A stretch of DNA of 31,569 bases from Ettlia oleoabundans (lineage: Eukaryota > Chlorophyta > Chlorophyceae > Chlamydomonadales): the NCBI GenBank assembly GCA_019693395.1, contig JAAMXP010000023.1, positions 1-31,569 of the forward strand, given 5' to 3'. The notes under the pieces are model-generated. The model was not told where the DNA came from and searched no databases. It was given only the letters and a program-made list of their open reading frames with translations. This document shows positions 24,401-31,569 of the stretch, piece by piece. A program made the position numbers and the translations under genes. Positions within the stretch are counted from its first letter, which is position 1; the number at the start of each line of letters is the position of its first letter.

Positions 24401-26344
24401 CGCATTGTCAGGTTCCTGCCCACGTTCACTGCTGGTACCCTCTCTGCTGCCGCTTGCTGCTTCTGCGACATCGCCAGCCCTACGCTGCATCTCCTCCTCT
24501 GCCTCCTCTTCCTCCCTTGCCTCCTCCTTTGGTGCCGCTGCTGCTTCCATTTCTGCCGCAGTCTCTCTGGCTGTCTGCATGTAATGGCTCAGGATACTTG
24601 CCAGCTCAGCAGCAAAAATATCACCTGACGCGGCAGGCGGAGGGTCAGTCTCCGCCGTGGCACCACGCGTCTGGTCATCGAGTGGCGCTATTCCATCTCT
24701 GTGCATTACTTCAGGCCCATCCTCCCACTCGCGCTGCTCGCCATCATGCTGTGATCGATGATGCATCACTCCTTGCTGCTGCATCTCATCAGGGGCCCCA
24801 TCTTGCTGCTGCCCCTGGTGTTGCTCAGCTGCATGCTGCCGGTTTGGGTCTTCAATGGAGTCTGCATGCTGCGCGCCCTGCAGCACCTGCCGCGCCTGCT
24901 GCTCTACCTGCTGCTGCTGCTGCTGCTCTTGCGCCTGTTGATGCTGTTGTTGCTGTGAGTGCTGCTGTGCCCGCTGTTCCTGACAAGGTGGCAGCAGGCT
25001 GTGCAGCTCCTGCAGCACATTCTCAGGCCACTCAAACGCGGCAAGGCCAGCATCACAACTGGCACTGCTGCTGGCAGTCGCACTGGCGGTTGCATCGGTG
25101 ACGCTGCTGGCACTGGCGCTGCCATTCGCTCCAACAATAAGTGCCATTCTTGTGAGAGGCGGTGCCTCCTCCGGTGCCGGTGTCTCCGCCGCAAGCACCT
25201 GCAGCATCTGCTCCGCCAGCTGCCGCGCCCAGTAGGGCACGCGCAGCTGTTGCTGGCGGAAGTACTGCTGATGCAGCAGGTGGTGCTGCTCCTGCTGCTG
25301 CCTCTGCTGGCTATAGGACAGATACGCGGGCTGCTCCCTACGTGCCTGCAACTGCTGGCCCTGCAAGGGCAATGCCGGAGCAGCCTGCTTCTGCTGCTGT
25401 TGCTGCTGCTGCTGTTGCCTGTGACGCTGCTGGCTGAGCAGCATGCGTAGCGACGGCCTTTGCCGATCCTGCTGCTCTAGCGCGCCGCCATGCGTGCTAC
25501 TTGTGCTGCTGCTGAGCATGGGCGCTTGTGTGCGGGGCACAGATCTCTGCGGCGGAGTGGCTGCCCTCCGCACCGAGGAGGTGGCGGCTGCCGCAGCAGC
25601 AGCGCCATTCCGCACCGGCCGCTGCAAGAGAACTGGCGCTGCCGCATCTGCACTGCGTTCAGGAGAGCTGCTGCCTTGTATGGGATTCCCACCGCGTATT
25701 TCCAGCGTTGACTGTGAGAGTGCAAGCGTAGCGGGCGGCGTGAGCGGTGCAGGCACGGGTGCACCTTCCACCTGCTGCTGTGGTTGCTGCTGCCCAGCTG
25801 GAGCCCTGCCCTTGCTACTTTCCTGCAGTCGTCCAAGGTTGCCATCGGTTGCATGTGCGTGAATTTCCCGTGCCCTGCTGCTGTTATGCCGTACTTGCCC
25901 CAAGGCGCCTCCTTTTGCGATCTGCCGTTTGCCAGGTGCAGACGCGTGGCGCTGGACGTCAGAGCGGCCATGCGAAGCCGCCACAGACGTTACTGATGCT
26001 GCTGCTGCAGAGCTACATGTCTCGCTGCCCATGCTGCCCAAGGTTTGCAAGCGCCGCTGCGCTGGTTGTCGGGACACCAACTGAGGGTTGCTGGCGCCGC
26101 CGCTGCTGCCGCCAAGGCGAAAGGGCCCGCTCGGGCATGGAGGCGAGGCGCCATCGCCCCCTGTGCGCACGTTAAGTTCAAAGGCAAGCAAGCCAATGTG
26201 AGCCGACTCAGGCGGACGGCCGAGCCTGCAACGGTGCTGCAGATAGCTTTTTGGGGGCTATGTGATTTCACCTGCGACGCTTGTCTCGCATTGCAACTCA
26301 CCTCTTGTGGGAATTGTGGGGCCCACTCCGCCCAAGAAGCTCAT
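15459..26344 (-). CDS. PPR-SMR protein with Gln-rich N-terminus
   Basis: Exons: 26302-26344, 24293-26160, 23920-24042, 23633-23706, 23282-23339, 22932-23080, 22547-22694, 22147-22269, 21621-22039, 21168-21385, 20748-20842, 20370-20481, 20076-20155, 19655-19849, 19329-19431, 18869-18976, 18472-18601, 18064-18223, 17751-17823, 17396-17465, 17106-17204, 16837-16916, 16444-16575, 16060-16198, 15459-15741. They sum to 5082 bp, 1693 aa, with every junction in phase. Residues 15-620 are Gln/Ser/Ala/Glu-rich. From about 625 to 1480 run many pentatricopeptide repeats (TFNALIAACMRAG, VYNSVLAACEAAQQLEVALD). Residues about 870-985 (exon 9) are an acidic Ser/Gly-rich insertion between repeats. The SMR domain shows LDLHFLS (about 1511) and IVTGWGRNS (about 1551), close to the LDLH and TGWGRHS motifs of plant PPR-SMR proteins such as GUN1. 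Expected role: sequence-specific RNA binding in plastid or mitochondrion. The start (MSFLGGVGPTIPTR) rests on one phase-matched intron. Confidence 0.88.
19031..19062. other. C-homopolymer with 11 unresolved bases
   Basis: Sixteen C, then N at 19047-19057, then five C, inside intron 15 of the PPR-SMR gene. It is an assembly gap in a homopolymer; its true length is unknown. Confidence 0.95.
20502..20529. other. G-homopolymer with one unresolved base
   Basis: A run of G with N at 20511, inside intron 11 of the PPR-SMR gene and only about 20 bp from the exon 12 acceptor at 20482. On the sense strand it is a C-run acting as an extreme pyrimidine tract. Confidence 0.95.
21700..22015 (-). other. 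Low-complexity insertion inside the PPR array
   Basis: Exon 9 of the PPR-SMR gene, 419 bp, is far larger than its neighbours. It starts in one repeat (TAREMGLLSLVET), runs through a Gly/Ser/Asp-rich stretch (SSDDDADSADLGS) and a charged helix-like segment (EAEAQMERQKDRARAQ), and ends in the next repeat helix (SYCRMIAACHKA). This probably loops out of the solenoid. Confidence 0.75.
25391..25417 (-). repeat. Poly-Gln tract in PPR-SMR N-terminus
   Basis: Nine consecutive CAG/CAA codons. A second Gln-rich run lies at about 24905-24960. The mixed CAA interruptions suggest a tolerated, older tract rather than a pure expanding repeat. Confidence 0.9.
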
Positions 26345-26608
26345 ATCGCCAATGACATGTCAATGAGACTTGAGGTAAGGCGCACACCTGTCAGCAGGCC
26401 TTCATGTAATGTATGGTCCTTCCGGCCGTGTTGCAACAATTTCAATCATTTAAGAGCACCCCTTCCAGCTCACCCCCGCCAGCATGTCACATGCCGGCCG
26501 GGCAAATTTGGTTCTCTCTCTTCCCCTGTCCACGGCACCTTCTCCATCATTAATAGTTCGCGTTCGACGCGGGAGGCGAGGTTGGTGAGCTGTTCAACTC
26601 AGACCGCA
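26345..26608. promoter_or_regulatory. Shared intergenic promoter, PPR-SMR / cyclophilin-like
   Basis: 264 bp between the start codons of two divergent genes, so both core promoters and 5' untranslated regions must lie here. I see no clear TATA box. Confidence 0.5.
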
Positions 26609-28371
26609 ATGAAGCTGGGGCCGGCGGTCTGGCTGCGCGCCGGGTTGCTGCTAGCTCTGCTTGGACTGACCTTTGCTGTAGAAGGCACCCGGGACGGAGT
26701 CTTTGTTGGCTACAAGGAGTCGGGGGTTCAAGGGGCGGAAGGCGGCAGAGAGGACGCCGCTGCGGTTGACGACCTCACCACAGCATCAGGCAATGATGGG
26801 GACAGCAGCTTACATGTGGCAGCAAATGAGGCAGCAGATGGTGTCGAGGCAGCTGGCGGAAGTTTTGAGGGCCGGGCAGCCGCCGGCGCATCGACTGGCG
26901 GCGCGGCCATGGGAGCGCAGGGCGGCGAAGCAGCTGCCGCTGGCGACCTGGCTACAGGTGCAGCTGAGGTTGGGCGCACGGTGAAGTTGCACACGCAATT
27001 CGGGCCCATTAAAGCCAAGCTTCTGGAGAAGCTGGCCCCCCGCACTACCGCGCTAGTATGGGACCTTGCGCAGCGGCGCGGCTGCAGGAACTGCGCTTTC
27101 TACAGGTGAGGAGGGCGGGGGTGAGCTCTGAGGAAGCGGTAGACATTACCTTGTGAGCTCGGCAGACATGCATCGTAAGTCTCAGGTGCATGGTGGAGTA
27201 CATGCACATGCTCTGCAGGGTGTTGCCGGCAAACTTGAACCGGGCACTCGTTCGTGCGTGCATGCAGGAATGAGGGGCGGCCGCGCAGCGGTGATGGGCC
27301 TCCATATGCGTTGCTCCAAGGGCGCTTGGATATGCCAGAGGCACGGTGCTACTGCCTGCTGCTGCTGACTAAGGCCAGCACTCACTGTGCCATGCAATGT
27401 TTGCTGTTTGGTGCTGGCGCTGGTGCTGGTGCTGGTTGCCGCCGCAAGTGCGGGCAAGATCTCACGCAGGCTGAGCTTCGCACATAGCTGCACATAAATT
27501 GTTATTAGAAGGGGTTTGGAGACTGTCTACTGATGTGCCATTCTGCATCGCCTGCTGCCTAACCCTCCCTTGCAAATCGATGCGTCATATCTATGTGCCT
27601 CTTGCATGCCGCCCTGCTGCACATGCGACTGCAGGTGGCACCACGAGAGGGCAACATTGAGGTAAAGATGGGCCACGTGTGCTTCATCCCAGAGACCAAG
27701 GACTTCTTCATCGCTTATGGCGACCACCCCGAGTGGGGCACCAGCCACACGGTGCGTACAGTAACCGGCAGCTGGGGGCATGCAGCTCGCGCATGCCTTC
27801 AGGCGGGCAGCTTGAGGCTGCTAGCACACATGCCGGCAGGCAAGCTGAGGAGCTGGGTGCGCGTCATGGTCGCACCGTGCTTCAATGGCCGCACGCCGCT
27901 GCATGATTGTGTGCAACTGTACGTCCACCATGGCGTTGTGCTGCTCCCTTGCCTTGCGCCGTGCAGGTTTGGGGCCTGGTGGACGAGTGGTTTGCTGTAG
28001 ACTTCATCATCTCCCAGCAGTACCAGTGAGCAATTGCAGCAGGCATCTTGCATCACCAGAGCATGCTGGCTTGCAGCTGCTGTGTTGTTTGCTCGCATTC
28101 TCTTTCATACAGGCAGCCATGCCCCTGGGGTTGCGTCATGCTCCTTGTCCACCAGCTAGGCCCCTCACATACTGTACACATGTGCACTCCACCAGCCCGT
28201 CAATGCACCTGCCTTCTCAACCTGCTTGGCAACAGGGAGACGACGCACCCTGACTTTGGCACGGTGATGCGCATGCTGAAAACAGAGGTGCCGCTGAAGA
28301 TTGCCACCGAGCAGGACACCTTCTACAGCAGCACACTGGGGCCAATGCACTATGAGGAGCCGCCGCTGTGA
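26609..28371 (+). CDS. Cyclophilin-like protein with signal peptide
   Basis: Exons: 26609-27105, 27268-27340, 27635-27751, 27967-28025, 28236-28371; 882 bp, 293 aa, all phases consistent. Residues 1 to about 24 are a hydrophobic leader (WLRAGLLLALLGLTFAVEG), so the protein enters the secretory pathway or is anchored in a membrane. Residues about 30-115 are Gly/Ala/Asp/Glu-rich linker. From about 116 a cyclophilin-like fold follows: VKLHTQFGPIKAKLLEKLAP, CAFYRNEG, YALLQGRL, KMGHVCFIP, DFFIAYGDHPEWGTSHTVWG, VDFII. FYR occupies the place of the catalytic Arg motif of cyclophilins and the EW pair that of the cyclosporin-site Trp, but the central glycine-rich segment is much altered, so isomerase activity is uncertain. 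Exon 2 ends at an unusual GC donor (GAG|GCACGG); no GT site there keeps the frame. Confidence 0.85.
27410..27440 (+). repeat. GCTGGC/GCTGGT microsatellite in intron 2
   Basis: Six-base GCTGGY units in tandem within intron 2 of the cyclophilin-like gene. No further role is visible. Confidence 0.7.
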
Positions 28372-28431
28372 CCTAGCACTGATTCCTGGACCTGGGTATC
28401 GTGGCCAGGGACAGCAGTGTTGTAGCTTCCT

Positions 28432-28436
28432 TGTAA
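28432..28436 (+). promoter_or_regulatory. Putative TGTAA polyadenylation signal (cyclophilin-like)
   Basis: TGTAA about 60 nt after the stop codon. Confidence 0.6.
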
Positions 28437-28735
28437 TCACTTACTGTGCCGGCATGGGGTTATGAGTACTAGTCAGAATGTGTTTCCCAATTGTATGAAA
28501 ATGCAACTGGCTGCAATGTGAGGCCACAAGGCATTCACGGAACTGTAGTTGAATTTGAGCACAAGGTACTGTAAGAGACGCTCCCTGATGGTAAGGCAGA
28601 ATGAGGTACGGAACAAAAATGAGCGCGGACAGATTTGAAGATACGAAAGGATTGATATCTGGCTTGAAGTAAACATACGCGAGATACAGAGGAATGATAT
28701 TGGGGGTCATTGGATGCCCAGCAAAATGCACACGT

Positions 28736-28740
28736 TTACA
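28736..28740 (-). promoter_or_regulatory. Putative TGTAA polyadenylation signal (orphan gene)
   Basis: TGTAA on the minus strand about 35 nt after the stop codon of the orphan gene; rather close, so moderate confidence. Confidence 0.4.
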
Positions 28741-28774
28741 TTGGGAAACGCTGGCGAGAAGTCAAGACATGCCA

Positions 28775-29519
28775 TCACAGCAACCGTGTGTAGTGAATTG
28801 CCTTGGCTGGATGCTGTGGCAATGATGGTAGCTGCAGCTGGGTTTCAGGCGGCAAGGTTGCTGATGATAGCGGGTAGCTGGGACAGCCATCTGCGCCTTC
28901 ACAGTCTGGCTTGCTTTGCACACGATGGCTGCCTGGCTGCTCGTCTAGGTAAAGCATCAAAAAGTGTGCCTGCTGCTGTGTAGGTGGAGGAGGTGGGGGA
29001 GGGCGGCGAGGCTGCAGCCGCGTTAGGACACTGGCGCGAGGGCTGTTGATGGACACATGCTCTAGGTCAGGTGCTGGCACATAGGCCCTGATTCTGGGCT
29101 GCGATCCCTCGGATGTGCTGCTGCTTGCAAGCTTGGTGGGTAGCTGTGTGGCAGCACCATCTGCAGGCAATAACGACGGGGAGGTATGTGAGTGGGCGGC
29201 GCGACAGTCGGCGGGAGCGCCAGATGCCGAGTTTGCAGGCTCCAGCAAGCGGCAAGCGTCCGCGGCTGCAACCCATTTTGCGAGAAAGGGCCTTGTCGCA
29301 CCCGGCAGCTTGCGAGAGCCGTCTGGTTGGGTGGGGCTGGGCAGCGCGGTGGTTGAGGAGAGCCGGCGCCTGCACAGGAGGGCAGACCGTCAGCAGAAAT
29401 GCTACACGAGATGGTTTCAAGGGCGCAGGCTGGGCTGCGGCACAGAGCCGCGCCTCGCGCCCAACCACCTCCCACCCAACTCCCTCTCACCAGAGGCGGG
29501 GTGCCGGATCAGCGGACAT
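28775..29519 (-). CDS. Orphan Pro/Ser-rich protein, two exons
   Basis: Exon 1 is 29491-29519 (MSADPAPRL plus two bases) with a GTGAGA donor. Exon 2 is 28775-29369 after a TGTGCAG acceptor; the joined codon is Trp. Together they give 207 aa. I do not recognise a family. Visible parts: a basic segment (RRLSSTTALP, SRKLPGATRPFLAKWVAAADACRL), a Ser/Ala-rich middle, a segment with IRAYVPAPDLEHVSINSPRA, a run of seven prolines, then a Gln/Pro/Ser-rich tail. The 198-codon second exon staying open and in phase with a good start and donor is the main support. The opposite strand also has a long frame (29113-29796) with no start or splice logic. Most of the chain looks disordered. Confidence 0.55.
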
Positions 29520-29865
29520 GAGTGTAAGCGATCGCTCTAGAGTCGAAATTAGGGTGTGCAACGCGCGGCACTTGCGGTGCACTCAAAGAGCCTTCTCCCC
29601 TGGCAGCAATGTGCTCTGTCCTGCGAACCCACAATTTAAATTACGGTTTCGAGCGCTATCACACACAGAACCAAGGTCGCTCGTCAGCAATCTCGTTGGC
29701 TCAAGCTTGCTTGCTTGCTTGCATCCATGCGGGAGGCCAGCTTGGCACGGAGTAGGCAGCGTTTTTGCTGACAGCAGATTGCGACTCTTAAATTAGGTAA
29801 ACGCTTCGTGCAACCCCTTTTGACGCGCCGCACAGCACTTCGCGAGCGGCGCTGCCGCTCCACTT
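29520..29865. promoter_or_regulatory. Shared intergenic promoter, orphan / KDSR
   Basis: 346 bp between divergent start codons. It contains a short GCTTGCTTGC repeat near 29705-29722 and an AT-rich spot near 29630. I see no defined promoter element. Confidence 0.45.
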
Positions 29866-31370
29866 ATGCCACCCTCTTTATCAGACTGGTATTTCACCGC
29901 CCTGCTGACATCTGTGCTTGCGGTGACGCTGGCAGCGATGGTAATGTGGGGCCGCCGTGGCTCCAGACTGCGGCCTGGCACGCATGTGCTGGTCACCGGC
30001 GGCAGCAAGGGGCTGGGCTTGGAACTGGCCCGGCAGTGCGCGGAGCGTGGCTGCAGCGTGACTATCGTGGCACGGAACAAAGCTGACCTGGCCTTGGCAC
30101 TCAAGAAGCTGGAGGAGGCCGTAAAAGTGGGCGCCCTGAAGCGGAGCGGCACCGCTGACGCAGCAGCAAGTGCAAAGTTGCAGGCACTCTTGGCAGACAC
30201 CACAGACACGACGATGGTGAGAACTCTTGCCGCCTTTTTGCGCACGAAGGACTGTTACTGCACCGGCTGAGCCTAGCACCTGGCATTGGCTGCTTGGGGC
30301 TTGCTTGTTTATGGCCCCCAGCTCCAGCATTGCAGTGCACTCGTTACAGCGCTTTCGGATTGCACCCGGCCTGCGGCACTGTCCGTGTTGCGCAGGTGAT
30401 CAAGGCATTTGAGGAGGCGGTGCATGTTGCAGGTCCCATCGACGTTCTCGTTTGCAATGCTGGCCTGTCCTTGCCAGGTGCACATGCTGGTACTCACATG
30501 CTGGTGTTGCCCCCGGATTGTGCTTTATGACTTCCATGGATGGAGGAATGCCTGCAGTTTTCTACCCCTCTGTCCCAAACTCCCAAATTCGGTTCACTGC
30601 CTTCTGTCAACGCCAGTCTGCAGATCCCCCTCCCATCCCATCCCCCACCCCCACCAACTCCACCACCAACATCGCGCATGTTTGGCTTGATGGCCTCGCT
30701 TTTTGACCATCCGCCTGCCGGTTGTGCACAAGCGCAGGCCTGTTTGTGGAGCAGGATGTGTCCGAGTTTGAGCGGCAGATGCGGGTCAACTACCTCGGCA
30801 ACGTGCACTGGTGAGTGCATGTCTTACGCCAGCAGTGGCAGCCGTGCAGCATCGCCCTTGCATCAAGCCAACTTGGCCTGGCTTGTAGGTTGCTGGGTGC
30901 TCCAACATATGCTTGGTGATCATACAAGCTTGTTTGCTTATGCTGGCTGTGCTTCCCTGCTGCTGCGGGTCATCCCTCCACCTGGTGCAGCATCAAAGCA
31001 GCGCTTCCCGGCATGCTTGCACGGCGCCAGGGCCGTATCGTGATTGTCACGTCCTCCCTGGCCATCCTCGGTTTTGCTGGTGGGTGCTGGCATGAAGGCA
31101 GCTGTGGCAGCAAGATTTAGATGCTGTGTTTGCCTGGTGCATTTGCTGGCCTACTAACAGGTGAGCATGAGGCCGCTCTGCCTGAATAATTTCTGCACCA
31201 ACCAGCTATGTCCTTCCCTGGCCTACCCTCGCTGCTGCTCACTCCCCTGCCTGCAGGCTACTCCTCTTATGCCCCTACAAAGTGGGCCTTGCGAGGTTTG
31301 GCCGACTCGCTGCGCAACGAGCTGCAGGGCACAGGGGTGGCAATCAGCGTGGCGTACCCCCCTGACACAG
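29866..31370 (+). CDS. KDSR: 3-ketodihydrosphingosine reductase, 3' end beyond window
   Basis: Exons: 29866-30216, 30396-30477, 30738-30810, 30991-31079, 31257-31370; the last ends at a GTGGGT donor and the gene continues past the right edge. About 236 residues are visible. It is a short-chain dehydrogenase that reduces 3-ketodihydrosphingosine to dihydrosphingosine with NADPH, the second step of sphingolipid synthesis, at the ER. Residues 9-28 are a membrane segment; TGGSKGLG (44-51) is the Rossmann nucleotide loop; CNAG (137-140); Ser190 in TSS and YAPTK (Tyr203, Lys207) are the catalytic residues with the usual 13-residue Ser-Tyr spacing; PPDT (about 233-236) is typical of this branch. The known family length is about 320-350 aa, so roughly a quarter to a third is missing. 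All five introns use GT. Confidence 0.92.
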
Positions 31371-31569
31371 GTGGGTGGCTGGGTGGGTTTGTAAGTTTGT
31401 GGGTGTAGGCGCCACAAATCAAGCGACAAATGGTTGACAGCCAAACTCCTGCTCACCCAGGAGTGGCACCTGCTTTATAACACAGCTGCTTAAGTCGGCT
31501 TGTTGACAGCATTCTGTCGTGTGGCCCCGCTTGCCCACCTGGCCGCCTGTGTTGTCCTGCCAACAACTT
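31371..31569 (+). other. Start of KDSR intron 5
   Basis: Begins with GTGGGT after a phase-1 exon end. No sequence matching the expected next part of the protein is found before the window ends, so this is read as intron. Confidence 0.6.

Larger units (their letters stand above)
28372..28774. other. Convergent 3' intergenic region, AT-richer
   Basis: 403 bp between the stop of the cyclophilin-like gene and the stop of the orphan minus-strand gene. It holds both 3' untranslated regions and is visibly richer in A/T than the genes. A 96-codon open frame on minus (28441-28731) has no splice or family support and is taken as untranslated. Confidence 0.65.

Noticed and set aside
24304..25101. 265-codon plus-strand open frame rich in Leu/Pro/Ala
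   Set aside because: It is the antisense shadow of the Gln/Ser-rich exon 2 of the PPR-SMR gene; CAG runs read as CTG give leucines. No start context or family.
24170..26191. TTG at 26191 as start of the PPR-SMR protein
   Set aside because: A first exon at 26302-26344 with ATG, a GTGAGT donor and a phase-matched acceptor at 26161 is simpler than a non-ATG start.
29113..29796. 227-codon plus-strand frame opposite the orphan gene
   Set aside because: No recognisable domain, no splice partner, and it runs into the promoter region of KDSR; the minus-strand two-exon model is better supported.
1..31569. CRISPR arrays, insertion sequences, bacterial operons, tRNA or rRNA genes
   Set aside because: None seen; the FN3 repeats are coding cassettes and the short tandem repeats are simple intronic repeats.

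Overview
The window looks like nuclear DNA of a green alga (Chlorophyta). Every gene is split into many short exons with small introns of about 100-330 bp. Coding regions are rich in CAG/GCAGCA runs giving long Gln, Ser and Ala tracts, and TGTAA, the chlorophyte polyadenylation signal, follows several stop codons. I cannot name the species. All exon models below were built by hand from splice motifs, reading phase and family conservation; none has been tested against transcripts.

Layout. (1) 1-7195, minus: a secreted multidomain protein with a signal peptide, a novel-looking N-terminal region made of two related copies, and nine fibronectin type III (FN3) domains encoded by a tandemly duplicated six-exon cassette; it runs off the left edge. 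(2) 7196-8816: intergenic, with weak coding-like scraps. (3) 8817-15157, plus: complete long-form tRNase Z (ELAC2 type), 11 exons, 1382 aa, bloated by about 900 residues of low-complexity sequence. (4) 15459-26344, minus: a 25-exon, 1693-aa PPR-SMR protein with a Gln-rich N-terminal extension. (5) 26609-28371, plus: signal peptide plus cyclophilin-like domain, 5 exons, 293 aa. (6) 28775-29519, minus: a two-exon orphan protein of 207 aa. (7) 29866 to the right edge, plus: 3-ketodihydrosphingosine reductase (KDSR/TSC10), 5 exons visible, 3' end outside.

The genes do not form one pathway. tRNase Z (tRNA 3' end maturation) and the PPR-SMR protein (probably organellar RNA processing) are convergent neighbours in RNA metabolism. 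The cyclophilin-like protein and KDSR both point to the secretory pathway or ER. Two head-to-head pairs share short intergenic promoters of 264 and 346 bp.

The most striking signal is splicing. Of about 65 modelled introns, 14 (possibly 15) begin with GC rather than GT, nine of them in the FN3 gene. There every phase-0 intron of the repeat region starts with GC and every phase-2 intron starts with GT. The second most interesting point is that retaining two introns of the same gene would replace the whole FN3 tail by a hydrophobic, membrane-anchor-like end.
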